From positions 124,001 to 188,000 of the forward strand of contig NZ_BAABJG010000006.1 of the NCBI RefSeq assembly GCF_039543185.1: DNA of 64,000 bases, read 5' to 3'. The stretch is from Paenibacillus_S vulneris (GTDB lineage: Bacteria > Bacillota > Bacilli > Paenibacillales > NBRC-103111). Positions 8,636 through 18,293 of the stretch are shown piece after piece. The notes under the pieces are model-generated. The model was not told where the DNA came from, searched no databases, and saw only the letters and a program-made list of their open reading frames with translations. The position numbers and the translations under genes are program-made. Numbering within the stretch: position 1 is the first letter of the stretch; the number at the start of each line of letters is the position of its first letter.

Positions 8636-9373
8636 ATGGAAGCTATCATTGAATTGAAAGACATCACGAAATCATACGAGCGAGGTGCAGAGAAGCTGCA
8701 AATCCTCAAAGGTGTATCAATGACGGTCACAACGGGTGATTTTGTGGCCATTGTCGGTCCCAGCGGATCGGGTAAATCCACGCTCATGAACACGATCGGC
8801 CTGCTGGACGTTCCTACCTCCGGCTCCTACAAGCTGGACGGCGTAGCCACGGAGAAGATGAGCGACAATCAATTGGCCGAGTTTCGCAATAAAAAGATCG
8901 GCTTTATCTTTCAGCAGTTTAATCTGCTGCCCAAGTTGAACGCCATTGAGAATGTTGAGCTGCCCATGATCTATGCAGGAGTCAGCAAAAAAGTCCGGCG
9001 GGAAAAGGCGCAGGCAATGCTGGAGCTGCTCGGCATGGGCACCCGCGGCCACCACAAGCCGAGCGAGCTCTCGGGCGGTCAGCAGCAGCGTGTTGCGATC
9101 GCGCGAGCCTTATCCATCTCCCCCTCGCTACTGCTGGCGGACGAACCGACCGGGGCCTTGGATTCAAAGACCGGCAACGAAGTGCTGGAGCTGATGATCA
9201 GGCTGAACGATCAAGGCAATACCATCGTACTGATTACCCATGATAATCATATAGCCGAGAACGCAAGACGGGTAATCTCTATCCGTGACGGAGAGATTGT
9301 CCGGGACGAACGGCTTCGTCCTCTTCCCTCGCAGCCTGCTGAAGTCAAGCACGCAGTAGAGGTGATGAGATGA
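8636..9373 (+). CDS. ABC transporter ATP-binding protein (MacB/LolD type)
   Basis: 245-aa ATPase that powers the exporter formed with the adjacent adaptor and permease. Walker A GPSGSGKST (near residue 41), Q-loop IFQQFN, signature LSGGQQQRVAIARAL, Walker B LLLADEPTGALD and the H-loop ITHD are all intact. The family-typical phrase for MacB/LolD/YknY, a short insert before the Q-loop, is present. AAAGGAGG precedes the ATG, 28 bp after the adaptor gene. The last codons overlap the permease start by 4 bp (ATGA), so the two are translationally coupled. Confidence 0.95.
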   Translation: MEAIIELKDITKSYERGAEKLQILKGVSMTVTTGDFVAIVGPSGSGKSTLMNTIGLLDVPTSGSYKLDGVATEKMSDNQLAEFRNKKIGFIFQQFNLLPKLNAIENVELPMIYAGVSKKVRREKAQAMLELLGMGTRGHHKPSELSGGQQQRVAIARALSISPSLLLADEPTGALDSKTGNEVLELMIRLNDQGNTIVLITHDNHIAENARRVISIRDGEIVRDERLRPLPSQPAEVKHAVEVMR

Positions 9374-10551
9374 AGCTGCCCGAACTTATTTATATGGCGA
9401 TGCGTACCGTCGTGAACAATCCGATGCGTACCCTGCTGACCATGCTCGGGGTTATTATCGGCGTCAGCTCGGTCGTAACTCTCGTCTCTATCGGACAAGG
9501 GACTTCAGCAGCCATTGAAAAGCAATACGAAGCACTCGGAACGAACCTGATCGTCGTTAACGTCATGGGCGTCGGACGCGCAACCCAGCTGGATTATAAC
9601 GATCTGATGCAGCTGGAGCAGCTTCCCGAAATTCAGACTATTGCCCCGACGATCGTCAAGGGAAGCTCCAATATTAAATACGACCACACGCAGGAGAAAT
9701 ACACTGTGGTGGGTACGAATGAAAATTATTTAAGCCTTATGAAGGGCGAGGTCGCCTCAGGACGTTTTATCGCTGCGGCAGATCTCGATTTCCGCAATCA
9801 AATAGCCGTATTAGGCTCCACGGTAGCTCAAAAATATTTCGGGAACCTGGACCCGGTCGGGGAAGACATCAACATTGACGGTATCGTCTTCACCGTTGCC
9901 GGTGTTCTTAAGGAAAAGGGCTCCAATATTGGCGGGGGCGTATCGCTGGACGATTCTGTCTTCGTCCCGCTGGTTACCGCTCAAAGGTCCTTCAAACTTG
10001 GAAACATCCGTACGACCTATTTGGAGGCTCCTACGAAAGAACAGCTGTCTCAGGCCCAAACAACGATTACGCAGTATTTGACGTATAAATTCAAATCGGA
10101 CTCCGGATTCCAGGTGATGAACCAGGATGAGCTGATGAAAGCCCGTGTCGCTGCGTCGAGCTCCTTGAACAATCAGTTGATCAGCGTAGCCTGCATTTCG
10201 CTGCTCGTCGGCGGCATCGGGATTATGAACATTATGCTCGTCACTGTCAGCGAACGGACGCGGGAGATCGGCATCCGCAAATCTATCGGAGCCAAACGCC
10301 GCAATATTCTGATGCAATTTCTGATCGAAGCGACGGTCATCAGCGGCCTTGGCGGCATTATCGGACTGCTGCTCGGCTGCGGACTTTCGCTCGCCTGGCC
10401 TTATTTCAACCCGAAACAGGAGACCCAGCTGTCGTTCGAGGTCGGGCTGTACTCATTCTTGTTCTCGGTAGCCGTTGGCATGATCTTCGGTCTATATCCG
10501 GCAAACAAAGCTTCCAAGCTCCGTCCGATCGACGCCCTTCGTACCGACTGA
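9370..10551 (+). CDS. MacB/FtsX-type ABC transporter permease
   Basis: 393-aa membrane subunit. The layout is typical of the MacB family: one helix near residues 17-40 (LGVIIGVSSVVTLVSIG), a large external domain to about 265, then three helices in the C-terminal FtsX domain (LLVGGIGIMNIMLVTVSER, GIIGLLLGCGLSL, and LFSVAVGMIFGLYPA). The IGIRKSIGAKR coupling segment is conserved. Start overlaps the ATPase stop. Proteins of this class use mechanotransmission to export peptides or antibiotics rather than forming a channel; the substrate here is unknown. Confidence 0.94.
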   Translation: MKLPELIYMAMRTVVNNPMRTLLTMLGVIIGVSSVVTLVSIGQGTSAAIEKQYEALGTNLIVVNVMGVGRATQLDYNDLMQLEQLPEIQTIAPTIVKGSSNIKYDHTQEKYTVVGTNENYLSLMKGEVASGRFIAAADLDFRNQIAVLGSTVAQKYFGNLDPVGEDINIDGIVFTVAGVLKEKGSNIGGGVSLDDSVFVPLVTAQRSFKLGNIRTTYLEAPTKEQLSQAQTTITQYLTYKFKSDSGFQVMNQDELMKARVAASSSLNNQLISVACISLLVGGIGIMNIMLVTVSERTREIGIRKSIGAKRRNILMQFLIEATVISGLGGIIGLLLGCGLSLAWPYFNPKQETQLSFEVGLYSFLFSVAVGMIFGLYPANKASKLRPIDALRTD

Positions 10552-10590
10552 CTAGTGCTACAGATAACGAAACATGGGAGGAGAATTCTG

Positions 10591-12882
10591 TTGAAAGACA
10601 AATCCAAGAAGCCGCCGTTCAGAGCGAGAAAAACAACGTTACTTTGCACGCTCGCCGTTTGCACCGCGTTAATGGCCAACGTCCCGTTGGCTTCTGCCGG
10701 CAAACCAGGAGTGTTTATTGCGAACGATACCTACTTTACATTGGAGAACGCAACCTTCACTGCGGGATCTGAATCGTCCGCGCTGCAATTTTCTATCAAA
10801 ATGCACAACGGCAGCGAAGGTGCGGTAGATTTTAACGGTTATGGCGTTCAAATTATAGACGAACAAGGCAGCAGCTACCCTGCCAAGCTGACAAGCAAGC
10901 AGAATGCCCGCGTTAGCCCGGGTCAGGAGCAGCAATACAGCTTCGTTTCCCAGCTCGGAAAAAACGCCACCGCTCAAAATCTGAAGGTTCAGCTGTTCGC
11001 ATGGGATTCGGGCTCTCCGACCTTTACCCGTACCATAGGCGAGCTTCCTGTATCCTCCGCGGTATCCAGCGAGCTCGATCCTGCCAAGCTGATGCTCATT
11101 TCGTTGAAGGATGTTGACTCCTCTTACAGCCAGGATGCCTTGGTCGCCATGCGGCTTGGCCAAAGCTATCCGGTGACGGAGAACGGGGTCCAATATTTGT
11201 TCACCGACCTGTATGTCCGAAATGCAGGATCATCGAACTTCCAGCTCCCATCCGGATTGCAATTCAGACTGAAGGGCAGCGATTCTATAACCTATACCGC
11301 CTCCCTGGTCAACGGCGGACAAGACACGTTGATCCCGGATAAGCTGACAAAGGTGAGACTCCGTACACCGGTGCCGGCTTCCTTCGATGCTAATTCCTAT
11401 GCTCTGGAAGCCTTCTATACGGAGGATTCCGTGGACCGCGTGGCCGGCAGCGTCCCTTTAACCGGCACAATTGCCACCGTAGCGCTTGGAACTGAGCAGC
11501 CTTATTCGCTGTATGGTACGGACAAAGGCTTAAAAATCAAAGCCGAACAAGCAACGTCTACAAGACAAAATGACGGCTTCCTTGTCCAAAGCACCGTGAC
11601 CCTGCGCAATGACGGCAGCGAGGTTCTTGCACTGCCTGCATTGTCAGCCACCTATTTGCTTGATTCGGAGACCTTGGCCGCTTCGGTGCAGGATAAATCC
11701 GTAACCACCGGATTTTTGGCTCCGGGCCAGTCCGCTACTTATAATTTTTCCGTACTGGTGCCTGGCGGGATCGATCCTGCCTCCGTTAAGCTGGCTTTGA
11801 TGGAATCGCCGGGCAGTACCTCCTCCGGTTCCAGTTCAAATTCAAGCTCAAATAACGGAACGGGCAATTCCAGTACGAGCAGTTCAAAAGCATCGACAAG
11901 CTCCACGACAGCCAACAGCTCAAGCACGTCAGGAGCAGCCAATGAATCAACAAATGCGAATTCATCCAGCAGCAGCAGCAACAGTAACAGCAGCTCCAGC
12001 AAAAGCAGTGTCAGCACCGTCAATGTCAACAGCTACCCTGTCATGATCATTGATCTGAAGGGGATTCAGCGGACCAACAGCGCAGTGGTGCAGGCGAAGC
12101 CTTATCAAATGGGTACTCCGCTCAGCCTGGCGCCGAACGGCTTGATTGACAAGAACCTGGAAATTTCGCTTGTGGAGCTGCACATGCACGAGAACACGGA
12201 TTACGGCTATAAAACAGCGATCGCCAAATATAAAATTACGAACAAAGGCAATGGAACGCTGCCTATTCCGGATATCGGCACCGAGCTGGTGAATGAATGG
12301 GGAGAGTCGTTCTCCGGGGTGAAGCAATCCTCCTCGGCCGCCACGATTATGCCTAACACCAGCTATGTCGTCAGTTACTCCTATATGATTCCGACCGATG
12401 TAACCGGGCAAAGCCTTGCCTTGAACGTCATAGATCCGAAGTCCGCCGCTCCTAACAAGCTGTCTATCGGTTCGTTCCAGGTAGCCGTCCAAAGCGAATC
12501 GAACGACAAGGTCATCAGCTTCTATCCGTTCGAGGTCTCCTTCGACGCCTACAGCATCGCAACCTTGTACAACAGCGGATATGTATATCAGCTGAGTCTG
12601 GACCTTAACATCACCCGTAAAGACCCTGTCATTGTAGATCAGAACTTCTCCAAAATGGAGTTTGACCTCGTAGACGGGCAAGGACGTATTCTGGGCTCCA
12701 CCTCGGCCAGCTTTACAGGCACAGAGAAGCTCGTTAGTGGAAAGCAAAAAATCAGCTTCTCCAATATTAAGACCGAGGAGTTCGATAATAAGCTGAGCAT
12801 CAATGTGTATGAAACCATTGAAACGCCTTCCGGCACGGCCAAACGGCTTGTGAAGCAGCTGACACAGGATTGGGGCAATTAA
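10591..12882 (+). CDS. Large secreted protein of the exporter operon
   Basis: 763-aa exported protein of unknown function. The TTG at 10591 is taken as start because GGGAGGAG stands before it, and it gives a standard signal peptide (KTTLLCTLAVCTALMANVPLASA). The mature part reads as repeated beta-rich modules of about 130 residues (for instance FTLENATFTAGSESSALQFS and later LEISLVELHMHENTDYGY). A ~65-residue Ser/Asn/Thr linker (about 415-480) splits it. There is no SLH, LPXTG or lipobox anchor. Being the last gene of the adaptor-ATPase-permease operon, it may be an accessory receptor or a cargo, but this is inference. Confidence 0.75.
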   Translation: MKDKSKKPPFRARKTTLLCTLAVCTALMANVPLASAGKPGVFIANDTYFTLENATFTAGSESSALQFSIKMHNGSEGAVDFNGYGVQIIDEQGSSYPAKLTSKQNARVSPGQEQQYSFVSQLGKNATAQNLKVQLFAWDSGSPTFTRTIGELPVSSAVSSELDPAKLMLISLKDVDSSYSQDALVAMRLGQSYPVTENGVQYLFTDLYVRNAGSSNFQLPSGLQFRLKGSDSITYTASLVNGGQDTLIPDKLTKVRLRTPVPASFDANSYALEAFYTEDSVDRVAGSVPLTGTIATVALGTEQPYSLYGTDKGLKIKAEQATSTRQNDGFLVQSTVTLRNDGSEVLALPALSATYLLDSETLAASVQDKSVTTGFLAPGQSATYNFSVLVPGGIDPASVKLALMESPGSTSSGSSSNSSSNNGTGNSSTSSSKASTSSTTANSSSTSGAANESTNANSSSSSSNSNSSSSKSSVSTVNVNSYPVMIIDLKGIQRTNSAVVQAKPYQMGTPLSLAPNGLIDKNLEISLVELHMHENTDYGYKTAIAKYKITNKGNGTLPIPDIGTELVNEWGESFSGVKQSSSAATIMPNTSYVVSYSYMIPTDVTGQSLALNVIDPKSAAPNKLSIGSFQVAVQSESNDKVISFYPFEVSFDAYSIATLYNSGYVYQLSLDLNITRKDPVIVDQNFSKMEFDLVDGQGRILGSTSASFTGTEKLVSGKQKISFSNIKTEEFDNKLSINVYETIETPSGTAKRLVKQLTQDWGN

Positions 12883-12956
12883 TGCCATATACCCGATGGG
12901 CAAGCTTGGTAACACCATAGCACTACCCAAGATAAACCCTCGTAAGCAGTAAAATG

Positions 12957-13015
12957 CCACCCCGTTCCCCTTATGCGAAGGATACTTGCAAAAGGAGACG
13001 GGGTGGTTTTCTTTT
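12957..13015. terminator. Shared terminator between convergent units
   Basis: Long stem CCACCCCGT / ACGGGGTGG extended by imperfect pairs towards the loop. TTTTCTTTT follows on the plus strand and TTTT follows shortly on the minus strand. It lies between the export operon and the mannosidase gene. Confidence 0.7.
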
Positions 13016-13020
13016 ATCTA

Positions 13021-16000
13021 TTATCGCATGTCGACCAGGAAGGTTTTGATTTCATACGGCTTCAACGGCAGCTTTTGAACCGCCGCTTGAATAGGCTCGC
13101 CTATCGGACGCTCCATCAGATCGCACTCCTGCCAGCTTTGAACGTCATAATCGCTCGATAGCTGTATCGTGCCTCTTTGCCCGGCAAACTCATGGAAGCG
13201 CAGTACGACCCGGCCGCCATCCTCCGCTTGCTTCACGGCATCGATATGAACATGACCTCCTGTGATACGGAACAGCGAACCCGGCACCTTGGCTTCTCCC
13301 GCCTGAGTCTGCATCGGTGCGTTCAAATCCCATGCTTCTTCTACCGTTTTGCCAGTCATCCAGTCCCCGGTATGCGGCATAAGGGAGTAAGTAAAGCTGT
13401 GCTCTCCCTGATCGGCCTGCGGATCGGGAACCAGCGCCGATTTCAACAGCGTTAATCGAATGACGTGGTCCTTGATGTCATAACCATACTTGCAATCGTT
13501 CATCAGGCTGACGCCGTAGCCTCGCTCCGACAAATCGGCCCATTGATGCCCAACCACTTCGAACCTCGCATAATCCCAGCTCGTATTCCAGTGGGTAGGC
13601 CGCTTGACGTTCCCGAACTGAATATCATAGGTCGCCTCGGTCGAGCGCACCTCCACAGGGAACGCCGCCTTCAGCAGCTTCCGCTGCTCGTGCCAGTCAA
13701 CCGTTGTTTTGAAATCCATCCGCCGGGAATGAGCATACACAATCAGCTCCTGCTCTATGGTCGAGGCTCTATAGCTCCAGACAAACCGGACGACAGCACG
13801 CACAGCTCCCTTTTCAACGAGCTCTACAGATTGGAGTGAGCTAATTTCCTCCATTTTTTGCGTATAAAAAATATCGATGTCCCACGCCTCATGCCGCCCC
13901 TTCGGTTTATCCTCAAACACCTGCAGCACGTTGCCCTTCGCTCCTTCAGCCAGCACTTCGCGCTCTGCCGCTTTGTCCCAGATGGAAATTAATTGCCCGT
14001 TGTCATTCCATTGCAGGTTATAAAACGGCGTATCGATACCCTTTTCTTCCATGACAAAAGGTTCGCTTACCTTGTCTGCGGAAGCGCCGCGGCCTGGAAT
14101 CCACCGAATGGCGGAGTGCCCGAGCGGAGGCACATTCTCGACCTGTACCCACCAGCCTGCCTTATCCCGCTGGCCTTCCAGCATACGGCCCGAGCTGTCC
14201 ACCCAGCTTCCCTGTGCGCCCTGATCCGGCAGATTATCCGCTGAGATAATGACTAGACCGCTGCGTTCCCAGCCTGCACTATTCCATACAGTGACCGTTG
14301 TTTGACCGGCCTGCTCCACTTCTGCAACAAGCCCTGCCGCGGCTTGCATGTAAGCCTTTTGGATTCTGTTCTCAGCCTCCTCGTATTCGATTCTGGAATC
14401 CTCATACACCTCATGAATGGAGGAACCGGGAATAATATCGTGGAATTGGTTGCGCAGCACGATTTTCCATGCCTCCGCCAGCTCATTCCGGGCATAGACG
14501 GACCAGTCCCCTTGAGCCAGGCTGCCCATCACCCCCATCCATTCCGCCTCCCTGCTGAACAGCTCCAGCTTGCGATTCATCAGCTTATTGTAGGCTTGGC
14601 TGGTGTACGTGCCCCGGTGCAGCTCCAAATACAGCTCTCCATCCCATGTATGGACATATTCCTTCGTATCGGCAACCGTTTGCTGCAGGGCTTCGAAATA
14701 CTCATCAACCCGTCCCGTCGTCACTTGAGGAATACCCGGCAGCTCATGAAGCCTTCTTCTCAGCTCGAGCATTTCCCGGTTCACTCCGCCTCCCCCGTCT
14801 CCATAACCGTATGAAAGCAGCAGCTCCCGGTTGATCGGCTTATCCCGGTACGTTTCCCATATGCCTTTGACTGTACGGGCAGTCACTTCCCCGTTGTAGG
14901 TGTACAGCCACCCTCCGGCATTGTCCGGCGTTGTGATGAAATGAGTCAATATTTCCGTCCCGTCCATGCCCCGCCATTGAAACGTATCATGCGGCATCCG
15001 GTTATATTGGTTCCAGCTGATTTTGGTCGTCATGAACGTGGAAATTCCTGATTTGCGCAGGATTTGCGGCAGCGCCCAGCTATAACCGAAGACGTCGGGA
15101 AGCCATAGATAGGTACACTCCACACCGAATTCTTCCTTCAAAAACCGGGTTCCGTACAAAAGCTGGCGCACGATCGATTCTCCGGAGGTCAAGTTACAAT
15201 CCGCCTCCAGCCACATGCCGCCGCCTGCTTCCCATTGGCCTTGGCTGACCCTTTCTTTGATTTGGGCATAAACGTCCGGATAATCATTTTTGATATAATC
15301 GTACAGCTGCGGCATTGTCTGCAGGAATATGTAATCCGGAAACTGCTCCATCAGTCGAAGAACTGTAGAGAAGGAGCGTGCCGCCTTTTCCCGCGTATGC
15401 TTCAATCTCCACAGCCAGGCCACATCAATATGGGTATGTCCGATGCATCGAACCGTCACGGGGTGGTGCTTAGGCAGCTTCCGTACCGCTTCCCGCAGGC
15501 TTGCCGCCGCGGCGGTTACAGATGCATAGAAATCCTCCGAGCCCGGCTTTGACCAGTCGAGCAGCAAAAAGGCCTGATCCACAGCAGACAGCAGCATAAC
15601 ACTCTCCGGGGCATGCTCATCCAGCTCCCGCACCACCTGCAGCATGGCCAGGGCCGTATAATAAAGATCATCAGCGTCCTCATCCAGCCAGCACAGCTCT
15701 GCCTGCTTCAGCTGATGCTCCTGCACCGTGTTCGGCCGGTACCCCCCCATGCCGGACCATAACCGGAAACAAAGCTGAAGCACAGCCCCGGCATCGTGAC
15801 CCTGAAAAAATACTTCCTTATGATTGCCGTCCACCCCCTGATAGGGCTCGCCATTGACATACAGCAGCGATTCAAATCCGGAGTTGTTCCCGCCGCCCGT
15901 TCTGCCAAAATCAAACCGCCCCAGCACCCTGCGTCCTTGCCATGCTTCAGGTATTTCCGTCTCCACAGCAAGCCAGAGATAACGGTCGCTTCCTTCCCAG

Positions 16001-16182
16001 CGATCGCCGATCCGCATAGTCCCTGCTTCCTTATTCTGCGATAACGGCCATGGCGGCCGCTCTCCCGTCCGTCCTTCCCGATCCTCCAAGCTATCGAAGG
16101 CTTCGATTCTCCGGCGGTCTCTATATCGAAATTCCGACAGCTCGCGCAAACGCTCTTGCAGCTTTTCCAATGTAAACAGCAT
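13021..16182 (-). CDS. Alpha-mannosidase, GH38
   Basis: 1053-aa cytoplasmic glycosidase of family GH38, which releases mannose from alpha-mannosides with a zinc-assisted retaining mechanism. Zinc-site HTHIDVAWLWR is at about residue 247, and the nucleophile aspartate lies in GGMWLEADCNLTSGES near 325. The C-terminal half has the usual beta-sandwich domains. No signal peptide. The ATG at 16182 follows AAGGAGG; the longer frame upstream would run through the operator. It lies 57 bp after lacI, and its own promoter overlaps the lacI stop and an operator, so the regulator probably controls it in response to a mannoside. Confidence 0.93.
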   Translation of the reverse strand: MLFTLEKLQERLRELSEFRYRDRRRIEAFDSLEDREGRTGERPPWPLSQNKEAGTMRIGDRWEGSDRYLWLAVETEIPEAWQGRRVLGRFDFGRTGGGNNSGFESLLYVNGEPYQGVDGNHKEVFFQGHDAGAVLQLCFRLWSGMGGYRPNTVQEHQLKQAELCWLDEDADDLYYTALAMLQVVRELDEHAPESVMLLSAVDQAFLLLDWSKPGSEDFYASVTAAAASLREAVRKLPKHHPVTVRCIGHTHIDVAWLWRLKHTREKAARSFSTVLRLMEQFPDYIFLQTMPQLYDYIKNDYPDVYAQIKERVSQGQWEAGGGMWLEADCNLTSGESIVRQLLYGTRFLKEEFGVECTYLWLPDVFGYSWALPQILRKSGISTFMTTKISWNQYNRMPHDTFQWRGMDGTEILTHFITTPDNAGGWLYTYNGEVTARTVKGIWETYRDKPINRELLLSYGYGDGGGGVNREMLELRRRLHELPGIPQVTTGRVDEYFEALQQTVADTKEYVHTWDGELYLELHRGTYTSQAYNKLMNRKLELFSREAEWMGVMGSLAQGDWSVYARNELAEAWKIVLRNQFHDIIPGSSIHEVYEDSRIEYEEAENRIQKAYMQAAAGLVAEVEQAGQTTVTVWNSAGWERSGLVIISADNLPDQGAQGSWVDSSGRMLEGQRDKAGWWVQVENVPPLGHSAIRWIPGRGASADKVSEPFVMEEKGIDTPFYNLQWNDNGQLISIWDKAAEREVLAEGAKGNVLQVFEDKPKGRHEAWDIDIFYTQKMEEISSLQSVELVEKGAVRAVVRFVWSYRASTIEQELIVYAHSRRMDFKTTVDWHEQRKLLKAAFPVEVRSTEATYDIQFGNVKRPTHWNTSWDYARFEVVGHQWADLSERGYGVSLMNDCKYGYDIKDHVIRLTLLKSALVPDPQADQGEHSFTYSLMPHTGDWMTGKTVEEAWDLNAPMQTQAGEAKVPGSLFRITGGHVHIDAVKQAEDGGRVVLRFHEFAGQRGTIQLSSDYDVQSWQECDLMERPIGEPIQAAVQKLPLKPYEIKTFLVDMR

Positions 16183-16210
16183 GTTGATGCCTCCTTGATT
16201 TCGGATGAAA

Positions 16211-16248
16211 TAACACGTGTTATATCCTATCAAAAAAAATTATGTCAG
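16211..16248 (-). promoter_or_regulatory. GH38 promoter with LacI-family operator
   Basis: Minus-strand -35 CTGACA (16243-16248) is formed by the last two sense codons of lacI. An 18-bp spacer begins with its stop codon and leads to -10 TATAAC (16219-16224). The perfect 12-bp palindrome TAACACGTGTTA (16211-16222) overlaps the -10, so bound repressor would exclude polymerase. The same 12-mer recurs in front of lacI. Confidence 0.8.
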
Positions 16249-17274
16249 CCGTCCGACGCTTTCTCTCTCTTCCAGCATCGCTTTTACCCAAATGCCGCTT
16301 TTATCCTCCATCCCGCGGCGCCCTTCGACATATTCGAGGAGTCTTTGCGCGGCCAGCCGCCCCATCTCCCGATAAGGTACTTCAATGGAGGTAATAGCCG
16401 GGAACAAATGCTGGTTGATTCGTTCTGTATTATCGCATGCCATAAGATGGATGTCTTTGCCCGGCTGCATCCCGAGCATCTGAGCGGCACGGCTGACGTA
16501 TACCGCTCCGCGGGACCAGTTCGTCAGCAAGACTCTGGATAAGGGCTGAAATTCCCGGGTCCACTGTGTCCAGAACTGCGCTCTCTCAATCCAGGGCCCA
16601 TCCGTTTCAGTGAAAATGAGAGGCTCCACGCCATGAGAGGCAGCCCATCCTTCATAAGCCTTACGCCGTTCCTGATCCCCCCAGCCAAGCGGAGTAGGAT
16701 GGCGGAGCTCCAGATAGGCGGGCATCAGCCTCGTTCGTTCCCACATGAAATCCAATGCGCGATGAACGCTCTCCTCGTAATCCATCAACACGGAAGGAAT
16801 ACCGGAGTGATCGTGATACCCCTCTACGGAAACGTAAGGCAGCTGATATTGATGGACGGTCTGCACCCATTCCTCATCCACCCGATGCGGCCGGTCCAAT
16901 GCCATGATTCCATCAATACGGCGCTGTAAAAATAAATCCAGCATGCTCTCCTGTCTTTGCTGTGAGCTACCTGACGGGTATAGCAGCACGTGGTACCCCT
17001 GGCTTGCGCAAACCTCCTGCATTCCCTCAAGCACCTGCAAAAACATCGGATTCGAAACATTCCCGTATGCGGCCAAGCAATGGCTTCTCCCGGTTTTCAT
17101 TCCGCGCGCTTGCGCATCTACCTGGTAATTCAGCTCCCGGATGACTTCCAGCACCAATTTGCGCTTCTCCTCGCTCACACCGATGCCCGGCGTACCGTTC
17201 AATACGGCGGACACGACGCTTCGGGATACGCCTGCCCGTTTTGCTACGTCAAAGCTGGTTACTCTTTTGTTCAT
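16240..17274 (-). CDS. LacI family transcriptional repressor
   Basis: 344-aa regulator. The N-terminal helix-turn-helix VTSFDVAKRAGVSRSVVSAVLN and the hinge helix region around LNYQVDAQARGMKTGRS are typical of LacI/GalR proteins. A periplasmic-binding-protein-like sugar domain follows. The ATG at 17274, 6 bp after GAGGTG, is preferred over a GTG three codons earlier. Palindromes TAACACGTGTTA precede both this gene and the mannosidase gene, which supports autorepression and control of GH38. The inducer is likely a mannose-containing sugar (inference). Confidence 0.93.
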   Translation of the reverse strand: MNKRVTSFDVAKRAGVSRSVVSAVLNGTPGIGVSEEKRKLVLEVIRELNYQVDAQARGMKTGRSHCLAAYGNVSNPMFLQVLEGMQEVCASQGYHVLLYPSGSSQQRQESMLDLFLQRRIDGIMALDRPHRVDEEWVQTVHQYQLPYVSVEGYHDHSGIPSVLMDYEESVHRALDFMWERTRLMPAYLELRHPTPLGWGDQERRKAYEGWAASHGVEPLIFTETDGPWIERAQFWTQWTREFQPLSRVLLTNWSRGAVYVSRAAQMLGMQPGKDIHLMACDNTERINQHLFPAITSIEVPYREMGRLAAQRLLEYVEGRRGMEDKSGIWVKAMLEERESVGRLT

Positions 17275-17296
17275 GTATGGCACCTCAAACCAAAAA

Positions 17297-17310
17297 TAAC
17301 ACGTGTTATA
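17297..17310 (-). promoter_or_regulatory. lacI operator and -10
   Basis: Second perfect copy of TAACACGTGTTA (17297-17308), overlapping a -10 TATAAC (17305-17310, minus strand) about 30 bp before the lacI start. The -35 is weak, around TGAAAG at 18 bp. This geometry is the same as at the GH38 promoter. Confidence 0.75.
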
Positions 17311-17442
17311 CCAAAAAGCAACAGGTATCTTTCAGTCTTTTCCTGCATGAAGGCTTGCATGTTTCTCCGAAAATTCTCATAAAGGATGGAAGTATCATCC
17401 ATACTATAGAAACAACTACCGTGATACGGAGGCATTGGGCTC

Positions 17443-18243
17443 ATGGCACATCTTCGGAATAAAATGCTGCTTCTCGCTGCACTGATCATCACTATCATCT
17501 CGTCTGTACATACCTCACCTGCGGCTGCCGATCCCCCCTCGCCTAAACAGAACAAGGATTCGGAGCACGTCAGCTCTACCTATCTGCTCCAGGCTGTCAA
17601 AGCCGACCTCACGGGAGATTCCATTCCGGATGCCATCATGCTTAGCGGCACCAATCAGAGTCCCTCCTCCGGTTATTATGATAAGTTGAACATCCGTGTC
17701 CTGATTTCTTCCGAAACGAGACCTATGGATATTGCCTTGCCGGGCGGTTACAATCCCTCTATGCAATTGCTCGATGTCAACGGAGACAGGATCAACGATA
17801 TTTGTGTATATGTCTCTCCCGACAGTCAAGGCGGGTCTCCGTCAATAGTCCTATACACGATTCAGGATCAGCAGCCTGTTGCATTGCCTTTGCCCCCTCC
17901 GCTTGCATTAAAAGGGGTGCTCAAGGATCATTATAAGGTGCCGGTGACGATTCAAAATACGAATGAGACGTACATGCTGGAGCTCTCAGAACGAAAATCG
18001 CTCTACGAAGCTATGGGCTACTATCAAAACGGACGGCTGCTTCAGCCAGCCAGCATCATAAGCAGCGGGTTTCATAAGCTGGAGCCGGTCGACCGGGACA
18101 CGGACGGTATCTGGGAGATGAAAGGAATCCAGCACATCGCGATGCTATCTAACGACAACACGATTGCCATTGCGGAATCCTTATGGAAGTGGCGTTACGG
18201 ACAATGGACCCTGGTCTATGCCAAAATCATAAGCGCCTCTTAA
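17443..18243 (+). CDS. Exported protein with FG-GAP/VCBS-like calcium loops
   Basis: 266-aa protein with a signal peptide (KMLLLAALIITIISSVHTSPAAA). The mature part contains three aspartate-rich loops of the VCBS/FG-GAP kind: DLTGDSIPD near residue 55, DVNGDRIND near 110 and DRDTDGIWE near 215. These usually bind calcium on beta-propeller blades, but the protein is too short for a full propeller. GGAGG precedes the ATG by 10 bp. It is a single-gene unit, divergent from lacI and closed by a terminator. Specific function unknown. Confidence 0.7.
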   Translation: MAHLRNKMLLLAALIITIISSVHTSPAAADPPSPKQNKDSEHVSSTYLLQAVKADLTGDSIPDAIMLSGTNQSPSSGYYDKLNIRVLISSETRPMDIALPGGYNPSMQLLDVNGDRINDICVYVSPDSQGGSPSIVLYTIQDQQPVALPLPPPLALKGVLKDHYKVPVTIQNTNETYMLELSERKSLYEAMGYYQNGRLLQPASIISSGFHKLEPVDRDTDGIWEMKGIQHIAMLSNDNTIAIAESLWKWRYGQWTLVYAKIISAS

Positions 18244-18253
18244 ACGGCGTACG

Positions 18254-18290
18254 CAAAAAACCAAGCAGCTCCTTTAAGCCGCTTGGTTTT
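18254..18290. terminator. Bidirectional terminator
   Basis: Stem AAAACCAAGC / GCTTGGTTTT, extended by a GC pair pair across a mismatch, with A and T runs at its two ends. It separates the convergent 266-aa exported protein gene and the PilZ-like gene. Confidence 0.85.
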
Positions 18291-18293
18291 CAC

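Noticed and set aside
8044..8793. Cys/Thr/Ala repeat protein on the minus strand
   Set aside because: The repeats only mirror the 27-bp Gly-Ala repeats of the adaptor gene.
11962..12960. 332-aa open frame on the minus strand
   Set aside because: Antisense to the secreted protein gene; no ribosome site or domain.
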